64,000 nt of DNA from Sandarakinorhabdus sp. (GCA_020692215.1 JAIMKW010000004.1:186001-250000), one strand, 5' to 3'. Numbered from the stretch's first letter, positions 50,068-59,438 are shown. Program-made: numbers and translations. The notes: generated from the letters alone by a model not told the origin.

Positions 50068-50406
50068 ATGGCGCTGGGCGGCCTGTCGGTCGCCCTTGGT
50101 GCGATCGGGGCGTTTCTGCCCATCATGCCGACGGTTCCCTTCCTGATCCTTGCCGCTGCCTGCTTCGCGCGTGGCTCTCCACGGGTGGAGCGCTGGATGC
50201 TCGATCATCCGCGCTTTGGCCCGCCGATCCGCGATTGGCGGGCGCGTGGCGCCATTCCGCTACGCGCCAAGCTGTTCGCGGTGGGTGGTATGGCGGGGGG
50301 CTACACCGTCACGCTGTTGGCCGTGGCGCCGGGGCTTATGGTGGCGTTGCCACTGGCTGCAGCCCTGGCGCTGGTGGCCGCGTGGATGTTCAGCCGGCCA
50401 TCCTGA
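50068..50406 (+). CDS. YbaN family (DUF454) small membrane protein
   Basis: About 112 residues with three hydrophobic segments. The motif LGAIGAFLPIMPTVPFLILAA followed by CFARGSPRVERWMLDHPRFG is the YbaN/DUF454 signature. The start is uncertain: the ATG at 50068 gives MALGGLSVALG, slightly short at the N-terminus, whereas the next upstream ATG at 49972 would overlap the DUF302 gene by 50 bases. Function unknown. Its end overlaps the end of the convergent EVE gene by 17 bases. Confidence 0.85.
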   Translation: MALGGLSVALGAIGAFLPIMPTVPFLILAAACFARGSPRVERWMLDHPRFGPPIRDWRARGAIPLRAKLFAVGGMAGGYTVTLLAVAPGLMVALPLAAALALVAAWMFSRPS

Positions 50407-50821
50407 GGATGATGTCCCACTCCTCGGGCCGCACCGGCACTACCGACAGGCGCGATTGCCGGATCAACTGAAGCTGGGCGAGCGCGGGCTCGGCCTTCAT
50501 GTCGGCAAGTGTCACCGGGCGCGCCAGCTTGCGCACCGGCTCCACCATCACTGCAACCCAGCGTCCGCTGTCATCGGTCGGGTCCGGATAGGCCGTCTTG
50601 CTGATCCGGCAGATCGCGACAGCCTCCTTGCCCATGTTGGAGTGGTAGAACAGCGCCTCGTCTCCCACAGCCATGGCCTTAAGGTTGTTCGAGGCCTGCG
50701 CGTTGCGGACGCCGTTCCAGACCGTCTCGCCATCCTTCACCAGATCGTCCCAGCTATAAACGTCGGGCTCGGATTTCAGCAGCCATTTCGAGACCTTGCC
50801 CCCTGTTGTCGGAGAGCTCAT
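50390..50821 (-). CDS. EVE domain protein
   Basis: A 143-residue protein with the EVE (PUA-like) pattern: WLLKSEPDVYSWDDLVKDGETVWNG, then VGDEALFYHSN and VAVMVEPVRKL. EVE domains bind modified bases and are related to YTH readers; the bacterial single-domain proteins have unknown targets. The start overlaps the stop of the molybdenum hydroxylase gene by four bases, so it is made from that transcript. Confidence 0.9.
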   Translation of the reverse strand: MSSPTTGGKVSKWLLKSEPDVYSWDDLVKDGETVWNGVRNAQASNNLKAMAVGDEALFYHSNMGKEAVAICRISKTAYPDPTDDSGRWVAVMVEPVRKLARPVTLADMKAEPALAQLQLIRQSRLSVVPVRPEEWDIILRMAG

Positions 50822-53109
50822 TCTGCAGCCATCGGCACCGCCAGCGATTGGCAGATACGCCAGATCTTTTCGGGCGTTGCCGGCATTTCCAGCTGGGTTC
50901 CGTCCAGAGCATCGATGATCGCGTTCATCACGCTGGGCATCGCGCCGATGGTGCCTGCTTCGCCGCAGCCCTTGGCGCCCAGCGGGTTGGTGGGGCTGAT
51001 CGTCGGCAGCGTGTCAAAGCCGATGTGCGCGGGCATGTCGTCGGCGCGCGGGATGCCATAGTCCATGAAGCTGCCGGTCAGCAGCTGCGCGTTTTCATCA
51101 TAGACGACATTCTCGGTCAGCACCTGGCCCAGGCCCTGCGCAACGCCACCATGGATCTGCCCCAGCAGCAGCATCGGGTTCACTATGGTGCCGAAATCAT
51201 CAACCAGGCTGTAACGGGCAACAGCCACGCCGCCGGTGGCCGGGTCAATCTCCACCTCGGCCACATGGCAGCCGTTGGGGAAGGTGGGGCGCGGGTCTTC
51301 GGGTGCAAAGCGCGCCCTGCCGTCCAGCGCGCCGGGGTGCTTGTCCGCCAGTTCCGAAAGGCTCAGCGTTGCGTTCGTTGCCCGGCCGCGGAACAGGCCG
51401 TCGGCATAGTCCACCTCGTCGCCCAGATCAGCCTTCGCAAGCGCGATGCCCCGCGCGATCACATCGTCTGCTGCCAAAAGGCAGGCCCCGCCGCCCCAGG
51501 CCATGGAGCGCGAACCGCCGGTGCCATTGCCCTGGTCCAGCCGGTCGGTATCGCCCTGCACCACCTTCACCTGTTCGATCGGGATGCCGAGCCGCTCGGC
51601 CGTTACCTGCGCATAGACTGTTTCATGCCCCTGGCCGTTCGATTGCGTGCCAACCGCCACTTCCACCGTGCCGCCGGGCAGAACCTTCACATCGGCAAAT
51701 TCATCGCGCGATCCACCGCCAGCGATTTCCACATAATAGCACAGCCCCCGGCCATAGCGGTTGCCACGCGCTGCCGCGGCTGCCTTGCGGGCGGGAAAGC
51801 CGGCCCAGTCGGCATTGGCAAGCGCCTTGTCCAGCACAGCCGGGAAGTTGCCGATGTCGAACTGCAACCCCAGCCCATTGTCGTGCGGCAGCTCGGCCGG
51901 TGTCAGCAGGTTGCGGCGGCGAAGCTCGTCCACCGCGATGCCCAGTTCGCGCGCAGCCGCCTCGATCAGCCGCTCCATGATATAGGCGCTTTCGGGCCGG
52001 CCTGCCCCGCGATAGGCATCCACCGGCGCGGTGTTTGTGATGATGCCATGAACTGCATTATGGATTGCCGGAATGCGATAGACACCGCCGATGATCCGTC
52101 CGCCGGCAAGCGTCTGGATCGCCGGGCCGAACTGGGCCTGATAGGCGCCGAGGTCAGACCATGTCTCCACCTTCAGCGCGGTGATCCGGCCGTCCTTGTC
52201 GAACGCCAGCGCCGCATCCGATTCCATGGCGCGGCCGTGGGTATCCGTCTGAAAGGCATCGCTGCGTTCGCCCGTCCATTTCACCGGGCGGCCAAGCTGC
52301 TTTGCGGCATGCAGCACCAGCGCATATTCGGCGTACAGGAAGGTCTTCATGCCAAAGCCGCCGCCGACATCGCCGGTCATGATCCGCAGCTGTTCGGCCG
52401 GGCACTTCAACACCATGCCCGCCAGCATCTGCCGCATGCCCGCCACGCCCTGGCTGCCCACATGCAGGGTGAAGCCCGCACCGTCGGCCCATTCGCCAAC
52501 AGCGGCCCGCACCTCCATGGATGTGGGCGCAATGCGGTTCTGAACCACGCGCAGACGGGTTATGTGATGGGCTTCGGCAAGGGCTGCATCGGCACTATCC
52601 TTGTTGCCAACCTCCCAAAGGAACACATCGTTCGAGGGCGCATCGGGCCACACCTTCGGCGCGCCGGGTGCGATCGCGGCCTCGATCGTGGCGACAGCAG
52701 GCAGTTCGTCGAAATCGATCTCGATCGCATCGGCCGCGGCACGGGCGGCTTCGCGGGTTTCGGCAACCACAAAGGCTATGCCGTCGCCTACAAAGCGCAC
52801 ACGATCCTTCACCAGCAGCGGGCGCGGGGTCTTGATGGGGCCCGAAAGCGGCACCACACAGGGAAGCTCGCCATAGTCGGCAAGATCATCGGCCAGATAG
52901 ATGGCCAGCACACCCGGCATGGCGCGTGCGGCAGACGCATCGATCGACCGTATTTCGGCATGGCCATAGGGGGATCGCAGCGTGACACCAAAAGCCGTGC
53001 CGGGCAGGCGCAGATCGTCGGTGTAGCGGCCATGGCCTGTCAGCAGGCGGCCATCCTCGACTCGTTCGACCGACTTGCCGACGCCTGTCTGGCTGCTGCC
53101 GAATTTCAT
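50818..53109 (-). CDS. Xanthine dehydrogenase family molybdopterin-binding large subunit (form II CoxL-like)
   Basis: A 763-residue large subunit of a molybdenum hydroxylase. The N-terminal VGKSVERVEDGRLLTGHGRYTDD is typical of the group. Cofactor contacts are DVGGGFGMKTF and DAYRGAGRPES, and the catalytic glutamate is Glu717 in GAKGCGEAGTIG. The AYRGAGR loop instead of AYRCSFR shows it is not a true form I CO dehydrogenase. The FeS and FAD subunits usually encoded alongside are absent; the neighbours are EVE downstream and an epimerase upstream, both overlapping by four bases. Substrate unknown. Confidence 0.92.
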   Translation of the reverse strand: MKFGSSQTGVGKSVERVEDGRLLTGHGRYTDDLRLPGTAFGVTLRSPYGHAEIRSIDASAARAMPGVLAIYLADDLADYGELPCVVPLSGPIKTPRPLLVKDRVRFVGDGIAFVVAETREAARAAADAIEIDFDELPAVATIEAAIAPGAPKVWPDAPSNDVFLWEVGNKDSADAALAEAHHITRLRVVQNRIAPTSMEVRAAVGEWADGAGFTLHVGSQGVAGMRQMLAGMVLKCPAEQLRIMTGDVGGGFGMKTFLYAEYALVLHAAKQLGRPVKWTGERSDAFQTDTHGRAMESDAALAFDKDGRITALKVETWSDLGAYQAQFGPAIQTLAGGRIIGGVYRIPAIHNAVHGIITNTAPVDAYRGAGRPESAYIMERLIEAAARELGIAVDELRRRNLLTPAELPHDNGLGLQFDIGNFPAVLDKALANADWAGFPARKAAAAARGNRYGRGLCYYVEIAGGGSRDEFADVKVLPGGTVEVAVGTQSNGQGHETVYAQVTAERLGIPIEQVKVVQGDTDRLDQGNGTGGSRSMAWGGGACLLAADDVIARGIALAKADLGDEVDYADGLFRGRATNATLSLSELADKHPGALDGRARFAPEDPRPTFPNGCHVAEVEIDPATGGVAVARYSLVDDFGTIVNPMLLLGQIHGGVAQGLGQVLTENVVYDENAQLLTGSFMDYGIPRADDMPAHIGFDTLPTISPTNPLGAKGCGEAGTIGAMPSVMNAIIDALDGTQLEMPATPEKIWRICQSLAVPMAAE

Positions 53110-53906
53110 CGCCGTTCCCCTGTCATGATAGCTGTAAGCCCGGCCTTATAGTCGGCATGGCGCAAACGATAGCCTAGCTTATCCCCAAGTTTTCGCCCTG
53201 CGACCAGCCGCCGCTCGGACCAGAAGCCCCGCGCCATGGGAGACATGGCGGTCAGATCGATGGGAAGCAGGGGCGGCATCGCCGCGCCCAGCAGCCCGCA
53301 GGCAAATTCCGTCACGTGGCGCGGCTCGGCGGGTGATTCGTCCACCACATTGTAAATGCCCCTCGCGTCCGCCTCGATGGCCGCGAGGACAGCGCCTGCG
53401 ATATCCTCCACATGGATCCGGTTGAAGCGGTGGCCTGGCCGGTCCACCCGGCGCGCCGACCCGGCACGCACCTGGTCCAGTGCCGAGCGGCCGGGGCCGT
53501 AGATGCCCGGCAGCCGGAAGATGGTGGCCCCGATGCCCTGCCAGCCAAGGTCTGCCGCGGTGCGGGCCGTGCGCCGCCCGTCACCCACGGGCGCACTCTC
53601 ATCGACATAGGCGCCGCCGGTGTCGCCATAGACGCCGGTGGACGACAGATAGCCCAGCCAGCCCTTGTGCGCTTCCACTGTCTTGCCGAAGCGGGCCAGC
53701 ACAGGGTCTTGGCCGGAAGCGCTGTCGGGCGGCACGGACGAGAGGATGTGGGTCGCAGATGCCAGCGCATCGGCAAGCGCGGGGTCATCGAATGTGATGC
53801 AGCCGGGCGCAGGGCTGCGGCGCACCCCAACCACCGCCATCCCGGCCGACCGTGCAGCCGCCGCGATATAATCGCCCGAAAAACCCTGTCCCAATATCAG
53901 AAGCAT
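53106..53906 (-). CDS. NAD(P)-dependent epimerase/SDR family protein (YeeZ-like)
   Basis: A protein of about 266 residues. The start MLLILGQGFSGDYIAAAARS is chosen because it begins directly with the Rossmann strand and its GxGxxG; the open frame extends 12 codons upstream. The active-site region YLSSTGVYGD has Ser and Tyr in place. RLPGIYGPGRSALDQV and NRIHVEDIAGAV follow the YeeZ/atypical SDR pattern. Reaction and substrate are unknown. It overlaps the downstream molybdenum hydroxylase gene by four bases and so may be functionally linked to it. Confidence 0.87.
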   Translation of the reverse strand: MLLILGQGFSGDYIAAAARSAGMAVVGVRRSPAPGCITFDDPALADALASATHILSSVPPDSASGQDPVLARFGKTVEAHKGWLGYLSSTGVYGDTGGAYVDESAPVGDGRRTARTAADLGWQGIGATIFRLPGIYGPGRSALDQVRAGSARRVDRPGHRFNRIHVEDIAGAVLAAIEADARGIYNVVDESPAEPRHVTEFACGLLGAAMPPLLPIDLTAMSPMARGFWSERRLVAGRKLGDKLGYRLRHADYKAGLTAIMTGERR

Positions 53907-53971
53907 GGTAGCACCATAGCCATCTGCCCGGGCCTTGCCCATGACCCTGTTCCACCAGCAAGGGAGATTTG

Positions 53972-54859
53972 ATGATGACCGATACGCCGACTGTTCCGCC
54001 GCTGGCCGAAACTGAAAACTGGGTTCGCATGTCGCATGTCAGCCGCCGCGCGGCACTGGGCGGCGGCGCGGCCGCGCTCGGCTATGCGCTGGCCGCCCAG
54101 CCGGTGCTGGCGAACCGCATATCCACGCCCGCTGAGGGGCTGGATGCAGGCATGATCCGTTTCCCGGCGTCGGGGGGCTTCCAGATGAACGCCTATCGCG
54201 CGCGGCCGGCCGGCAAGAAAAATGCGCCGGTTGTTCTGGTCGTGCAGGAAATCTTCGGCCTGCATGAATGGATGCAGGATATCACCCGCCGGTTTGCACA
54301 GGCCGGATACTATGCGATCGCGCCGGATCTGTATCAGCGACAGGGGGATCCAACGAAGGCCGCCGATATGCAGACCCTGTTCAAGTCCATCGTGTCGCAG
54401 GTGCCCGATGCGCAGGTGATGGCAGATCTCGATGCCGCCGCCGTCTTTGCCGGAACCGATGGCGGCGATGCAGCGAAGCTGGGCGTAACGGGCTTCTGCT
54501 GGGGTGGGCGAATCACCTGGCTTTACGCCAGCCACAACCCGAAGCTGAAGGCGGGCGTTGCCTGGTATGGCCGCCTTGCCGGCCAACCCAGCGAATTGCA
54601 GCCCGCGCATCCCATCGACCTTGCCGCAAGGCTGAACGCGCCGGTTCTGGGCCTCTATGGCGATCTCGACAAGGGCATCCCGGTTGCCGACGTGGAGAAA
54701 ATGAACGCCGCACTGAAGGCCGCAAACGATCCGGGCCACATCCGCCTGTTCGAAGGCGCGGACCACGGGTTCCTCGCGGACTATCGCCCCAGCTTCAACG
54801 AGGCGGCCGCGAAGGAAGCCTGGGCCGAAGCGCTGAAATGGTTCGGCCGGCACCTCTGA
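53972..54859 (+). CDS. Dienelactone hydrolase family protein with Tat signal
   Basis: A 295-residue alpha/beta hydrolase. The N-terminus has a twin-arginine signal, SRRAALGGGAAALGYALAA, so it should be exported folded. The catalytic triad is Cys in GVTGFCWGGR, Asp in GDLDKGIP and His in GADHGFLADY. QEIFGLHEWMQDITRRFA is typical of the family. Two adjacent ATG codons follow AGGGAG; the first is used. Family members open dienelactones in aromatic degradation, but many have other esters as substrates. No aromatic ring cleavage genes are adjacent. Confidence 0.9.
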   Translation: MMTDTPTVPPLAETENWVRMSHVSRRAALGGGAAALGYALAAQPVLANRISTPAEGLDAGMIRFPASGGFQMNAYRARPAGKKNAPVVLVVQEIFGLHEWMQDITRRFAQAGYYAIAPDLYQRQGDPTKAADMQTLFKSIVSQVPDAQVMADLDAAAVFAGTDGGDAAKLGVTGFCWGGRITWLYASHNPKLKAGVAWYGRLAGQPSELQPAHPIDLAARLNAPVLGLYGDLDKGIPVADVEKMNAALKAANDPGHIRLFEGADHGFLADYRPSFNEAAAKEAWAEALKWFGRHL

Positions 54860-54883
54860 GAAGAGAATGTCTCGATCAGATGC

Positions 54884-56455
54884 TCAGGACACTGCAGCCG
54901 GTTTGCCGGGCGCGGGCAAAGGCTCCGCAGCGTCCTGTGCATCGCGCTCGGCGATGATCTTGCGGGAACCCGCCGGGTCGTAGCGCAGTTCGGCCTTGCC
55001 ATAGGCTTGCACCGGCATGAACAGGCCCTGGCCGATGGGCTGGACGACGCCATTGCCGACACCATCAACCCTCGCAACGGCCACGAAATCACCGATCGGA
55101 AGGGCTGCCAATACGCTGTTGATCTTCACCATCAGCTTCTGGAAATCGCCTTCGAAATCGTGCGACAAGGCGGCTTCGATGCTGGCGATGACCCGCGGAG
55201 AGCTGGCAACGGCGAGCAGCAGGTCCCCGGGAACACTGTCGACATCACCGGCTATCGCCAGCTGCTCGATGCGGACAGCGCGGCTGCCCGGTTCATTGAC
55301 CGGCAAGCCGGTCAGCCAGATGGTGCCCCGCGTGGAGAACATCTGGCGTTCGGCCTTCACGCGCATCGGCAGGCCGATGGCAAGCTTGCCGCCGCTGGTC
55401 GTGTAGATCTTGGGGCGGTCGAAACGAACCTTGACCCGGCCGGCGACCGGCACTTCGAGGGCCTCCTCGGACAGCTTCGCAAGCTCCTTCTCGAGCACGG
55501 GCTCAAGCTCGGCAAAATCGGCCACAACAGGGGCCGCGAAGCGGATGCCATAATCACCCGGCGCAAGGCGCGTGAGCGAAGGCAGCGCTGTGGGCGTGGG
55601 GTCTGGCGGACGGGGGCCCAGAAAGGTCTCGGTGCCTGCCTCGAGCGCGAGGCGGGCAACAAGGCGGTCGCCTTCGATCCGGAATCCCCCAGACGCAAGC
55701 TGCCGAGGGGTCAGCCTCAGCCAGACTTCGGGATTGGCACGGTTGATCGATACAGAGGTGAACCCCTTGGCCCAGACATCGGCTGCCTGCTGCTCGATCT
55801 CCAATGTGCGCAGCTTTTGAGGCAGGGCGCGCTCGAGGTCGGCGATGATCCGGCCAAGCTCGGGGTCTGCGCGGCCGGCAAAGGTGAAGCGGCGGCCAAG
55901 AAGGTCGATGCCGGGCTTTTCGGTCCAGTCATAGTCGATGCTGATGCGGGCAACCGGTTGCCAGCGGCTATCGAGTTCCAGGCGCATGACAGCGCGAACC
56001 TCCGCCTGGGCAGTGGCGGTCTCCGAACGGATGATCCGGCCGATGTCTTTTGCAGCGATCGTGGCGGATACCGGCATGGTGAAGCGGATAGCGCCCGGAT
56101 CCCGGCCATCGGCAGACAAGCGGATACGCCCGCGATCGATCTGGCCGACAATACGGCAGCGGATCGGCGGAGTGACGGGAATATTGGCGCCAGCGATCTT
56201 CACCCTGGTCGGGCGAACGCAGACATCGAAATCCCGGTTGATGGTGACAAGGCGTTCTGGCACGTCCTCGTTCACCATGCGCTCGACCACGGCCAGCGGC
56301 ACAACGATCGGCAGGGCTACGCGCGATTCATAGACGGGAATGACAGCTTCGGATTCCATGCGGTCCGGCGCTTCGTTTCCCGCATCCGGGCCTGAGCAGG
56401 CAGCAAGCACCGCACAGAGCAGTGGTGCAGCCAGCCATTGCAAAACTTTGCGCAC
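54884..56455 (-). CDS. DUF4403 family lipoprotein
   Basis: About 523 residues. A GTG start (MRKVLQWLAAPLLCAVLAAC) is preferred because AGGA lies eight bases ahead; an ATG three codons earlier is an alternative. The lipobox LAAC marks lipidation at Cys20. The mature protein is beta-rich with two tandem similar halves (VDFDVCVRPTRVKIAG-like and TFLGPRPP regions), as in the DUF4403/TULIP-like group thought to bind lipids. Tail-to-tail with the dienelactone hydrolase gene. Function not established. Confidence 0.82.
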   Translation of the reverse strand: MRKVLQWLAAPLLCAVLAACSGPDAGNEAPDRMESEAVIPVYESRVALPIVVPLAVVERMVNEDVPERLVTINRDFDVCVRPTRVKIAGANIPVTPPIRCRIVGQIDRGRIRLSADGRDPGAIRFTMPVSATIAAKDIGRIIRSETATAQAEVRAVMRLELDSRWQPVARISIDYDWTEKPGIDLLGRRFTFAGRADPELGRIIADLERALPQKLRTLEIEQQAADVWAKGFTSVSINRANPEVWLRLTPRQLASGGFRIEGDRLVARLALEAGTETFLGPRPPDPTPTALPSLTRLAPGDYGIRFAAPVVADFAELEPVLEKELAKLSEEALEVPVAGRVKVRFDRPKIYTTSGGKLAIGLPMRVKAERQMFSTRGTIWLTGLPVNEPGSRAVRIEQLAIAGDVDSVPGDLLLAVASSPRVIASIEAALSHDFEGDFQKLMVKINSVLAALPIGDFVAVARVDGVGNGVVQPIGQGLFMPVQAYGKAELRYDPAGSRKIIAERDAQDAAEPLPAPGKPAAVS

Positions 56456-56562
56456 GCAGTCCATCCTGGTGGGGCTTTCTGTCTTTGCGAACGCATAAGC
56501 AGCGGCCGGGCTCAGCAGGGAAGGGCGCTTGTGCGCGTCCAGCCGGCGCTGAACCGGCCAAC

Positions 56563-57312
56563 CTAAAGCGTGGAAAGCCACGCGGCCATCGCTTCGCCCA
56601 GTTCGGGCTTTGTCACCGATCCCATGTGGTTCCCCGGAATCTCCGCATAGGTCGCATCGGGAAGCGCCGCCACCAGTTCCTGCGCCGAGCCGTTGTCATG
56701 GTCGTCAGCCCCGTTCACCAGCAGAATGGGAAGGTCGAGCGCCGCCAGATCGTCGGCCGGGGTGCTCTGCTGGCCTTTCAGCAGATGGATGATGCAATCG
56801 GGCTTTTTCACGCTGGCATTCATGAACCGTTCGGCAACAAATTCTCCGGTGCCGCGCTCCCAGCTGCCGCGGCCTTCGATCATCCGGATGAACCAGGCGC
56901 CACGGTCTGCGCCGTTCACTATTCCCTGAAGCCCCATGCCGGCCAGAATTGCGCCCCTTGGCTGCATCCCGCGCACCAGCAGGCGAACAACGGTTCGTGC
57001 GCCCAGCGAATATCCGGCCAGCACGAAATCCGTGCCCAGCCCAAGCTGCGCCACCAGCGCTTCCACATCCATCGCCAGCACGTCTGCCGGCCAGGCTTCG
57101 GGGCTTTCGGGCGTGTCGCTTTGGCCGTGGCCGCGGAAATCGGGCATGATCAGATGGTATCCGGCCTCCACCAGCCGGCGCGCCGTGCCATAGCGGATCC
57201 AGTTGGTGTCGGCGCTGGAAAACAGGCCGTGCAACAGCACCACGGTGGGCCCTTCACCCAACTCGGTTACATGAAGGCGGGTTCCATCGAAGCTCTCGAA
57301 TTGCATGTGCAT
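56563..57312 (-). CDS. Alpha/beta hydrolase
   Basis: A 249-residue alpha/beta hydrolase. The nucleophile is Ser102 in LAGYSLGAR, the acid is in VNGADDHDN and the histidine in EIPGNHMGSV. PTVVLLHGLFSS forms the oxyanion hole, and PDFRGHGQSD follows. The start could also be two codons downstream. Close to esterases and haloperoxidase-like hydrolases; substrate unknown. Divergent from telA. Confidence 0.9.
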   Translation of the reverse strand: MHMQFESFDGTRLHVTELGEGPTVVLLHGLFSSADTNWIRYGTARRLVEAGYHLIMPDFRGHGQSDTPESPEAWPADVLAMDVEALVAQLGLGTDFVLAGYSLGARTVVRLLVRGMQPRGAILAGMGLQGIVNGADRGAWFIRMIEGRGSWERGTGEFVAERFMNASVKKPDCIIHLLKGQQSTPADDLAALDLPILLVNGADDHDNGSAQELVAALPDATYAEIPGNHMGSVTKPELGEAMAAWLSTL

Positions 57313-57424
57313 CGGCTAGAACGCAACCGCACGGTCTGCAAGGCTTCCAAACGCAGGCCTTGCGAAGAGGGCTCGCCATCGCCATCCTTGGGGCGAGAGA
57401 GGCCCCGGTGGAAGAAAGACCCAG

Positions 57425-58612
57425 ATGGCAACCGAGACCAAGTTGAAATTGGATGCACCCGACCCTGTCGGCATCGTCTCGCCCGAGGCCGCCGCCGGCC
57501 TTGTTCCGCTGGATGAAGGGCAGAAGTCCGAACTGGAAAAGCGCGTTGATGCCTTTGTCGACGATCTTGTGGCGCAGGATGCCAACAGCCCCGAATTCGG
57601 CAAGCGGGTGGATCAGCTTGCCAGTCTTGGTCGCCGGCAGATTGCCGAAGCGGCCGGACAATCCAATCGCTTTCTCGAACGCCCCGTGCGCGCCATGGAA
57701 TCCGATACCGGCATCGGCGCCGACCTGACAGAACTTCGCCGCACCGTGGAGGATCTCGATCCCTCCACCCGCGGCGACCTGACCAGCCGCCGGAAGCTGT
57801 TCGGCATCATCCCGTTCGGCAACAAGGCGCGCCAGTATTTCGATAGCTACGGATCGGCGCAAAGCCACATCGCCACCATCCTGAAGCGGCTTTCGGGCGG
57901 CAAGGATGAACTGCTGCGCGACAATGCCGCCATTGATGTGGAGCGTCGCCAGCTGTGGGAGGCGATGGGCAAGCTGGAGCAGATGATCCATGTGTCGAAG
58001 GCGCTGGATGCAAAGCTGGAAGCCAAGGCCATCGATCTGGATTCCAGCGATCCGGCCAAGTCCAAGGCGATCCGCGAAACCGCGCTGTTCTACACCCGCC
58101 AGCGCACCACCGATCTGCTGACCCAGATGGCCGTTTCCGTGCAGGGCTATCTCGCGCTCGATCTTGTGAAGAAAAACAACATCGAACTGGTGAAGGGCGT
58201 TGACCGCGCGTCCACCACAACAGTCTCCGCATTGCGCACCGCTGTCACGGTGGCACAGGCCCTCACCAACCAGAAGCTCGTGCTGGATCAGATCACCGCG
58301 TTAAACACGACAACCGCAAACGTGATCGACGCGACCGGGACAATGTTGCGCAACCAGACGGCGGAAATCCACACCCAGGCGGCTGCGTCCACCATTCCGC
58401 TCGAAACGTTGAAGCAGGCCTTCCAGAACATCTATGCGACGATGGATTCGATCGATGCGTTCAAGATGCAGGCGCTGGAATCGATGAAGACCACGGTCAC
58501 CACCTTGTCGGGGGAAGTGGAAAAATCGAAAAGCTATATCGCGCGCGCCGAAGGCACCGCGCTGATCGATGGCAAGGGCACCGAATCCACCCTGACACCG
58601 CTGGAAGGCTGA
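57425..58612 (+). CDS. TelA/KlaA family toxic anion resistance protein
   Basis: A 395-residue largely helical cytoplasmic protein of the TelA family. Characteristic segments are GDLTSRRKLFGIIPFGNKARQYFDSY, the central LQMAVSVQGYLALDLVKKNNIELV and ALRTAVTVAQALTNQKLVLDQI. Family members confer tellurite or other toxic anion and peptide tolerance in some bacteria. It is followed four bases after the stop by the XpaC-like gene, its usual partner. Confidence 0.93.
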   Translation: MATETKLKLDAPDPVGIVSPEAAAGLVPLDEGQKSELEKRVDAFVDDLVAQDANSPEFGKRVDQLASLGRRQIAEAAGQSNRFLERPVRAMESDTGIGADLTELRRTVEDLDPSTRGDLTSRRKLFGIIPFGNKARQYFDSYGSAQSHIATILKRLSGGKDELLRDNAAIDVERRQLWEAMGKLEQMIHVSKALDAKLEAKAIDLDSSDPAKSKAIRETALFYTRQRTTDLLTQMAVSVQGYLALDLVKKNNIELVKGVDRASTTTVSALRTAVTVAQALTNQKLVLDQITALNTTTANVIDATGTMLRNQTAEIHTQAAASTIPLETLKQAFQNIYATMDSIDAFKMQALESMKTTVTTLSGEVEKSKSYIARAEGTALIDGKGTESTLTPLEG

Positions 58613-58616
58613 GCCA

Positions 58617-59333
58617 GTGGCGATGATGCCCGAAACCCGCGAAGCGCTGGCCCGCTATGACGAGTGGTTGGCCCGCACCGTGAAATCGCCCGACGCGATC
58701 GCGCTGCAGGCCCGACGGCTGGAGCGCAAGACACGGTCTGTCGGCCGGCGCTTGCGCAACATGCTTCTGGGGGCTTTTGCCGTGCTGCTTTCGGCCTTCC
58801 TGTTCGGCATGTTCGTGGCGCCGCTCGGATTCCTTGGCCTGATGGTAACGGTGCTGGCTGCCCTCAGCGCGATGGCAGTGCTGGCCGGCTGGCCGCGCGA
58901 ACGCGAACCGACATTGGAAGCGCTCCCGCAGGTCGCGCTTCCGGCGCTCCCGGCGCAGGTGGAAGACTGGTTGGAAACCCAGCGCCTGGCCCTTCCAGCG
59001 CCCGCCGTGCGCGAGGTGGACAGGATCATGGCGCAGCTCGATGCGCTGACCCCGCAGCTGAAGAAGCTCGATCCAACCTCGCCGATGGCCGAGGATGCCC
59101 GCCGCCTGCTGGGCGATCATCTGCCCCGGCTGGTGCGCAGCTATGCCGAAGTGCCCGCAACCCACCGCGCCAGTCCCGAGGCGAGCGCCCACTTTCGCGA
59201 AGGCCTGAAAGTCGTCGGCACCGAAATCGATCGGATGACGACGACAATCGCCCGCGAAAGCCTCACCGCGCTCGAAGTGGAAGGCCGCTTCCTGGAAACC
59301 CGCTACAAGGGAACCGACAAGGTCGAGGATTGA
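58617..59333 (+). CDS. XpaC-like membrane protein partner of TelA
   Basis: A 238-residue protein starting from GTG (ATG codons follow two and three codons later). Two adjacent membrane segments lie at about residues 50-90 (MLLGAFAVLLSAFLFGMFV and LGFLGLMVTVLAALSAMAVLAG). The C-terminal cytoplasmic part, with DARRLLGDHLPRLVRSYAEVP, matches the family named '5-bromo-4-chloroindolyl phosphate hydrolysis' (XpaC), which is regularly paired with telA. The name reflects an old screen; the true activity is not known. Confidence 0.82.
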   Translation: MAMMPETREALARYDEWLARTVKSPDAIALQARRLERKTRSVGRRLRNMLLGAFAVLLSAFLFGMFVAPLGFLGLMVTVLAALSAMAVLAGWPREREPTLEALPQVALPALPAQVEDWLETQRLALPAPAVREVDRIMAQLDALTPQLKKLDPTSPMAEDARRLLGDHLPRLVRSYAEVPATHRASPEASAHFREGLKVVGTEIDRMTTTIARESLTALEVEGRFLETRYKGTDKVED

Positions 59334-59384
59334 GTCGGGGATTGCCCAGCCTTCAGGCTCTGTCTGCTGAGCTGGAGACACACA

Positions 59385-59419
59385 AATGCCGGGGCAGGTA
59401 CGCGACTTGCCCCGGCATT
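59385..59419 (-). terminator. Rho-independent terminator of the outer-membrane barrel gene
   Basis: A perfect 12-base inverted repeat (AATGCCGGGGCA / TGCCCCGGCATT) with an 11-base loop. On the minus strand it is followed by TTTGTGTGT. It lies 19 bases past the stop codon of the gene at 59439. Confidence 0.8.
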
Positions 59420-59438
59420 CCGATTGCCTGCAACAGGC

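Noticed and set aside
50818..53109. Carbon monoxide dehydrogenase large subunit
   Set aside because: The active-site loop is AYRGAGR, not the AYRCSFR of form I CoxL, and the CoxM/CoxS genes are absent.
50806..53151. A 781-codon open frame opposite the molybdenum hydroxylase gene
   Set aside because: Antisense mirror of a gene with intact catalytic motifs; its own protein shows no family features.
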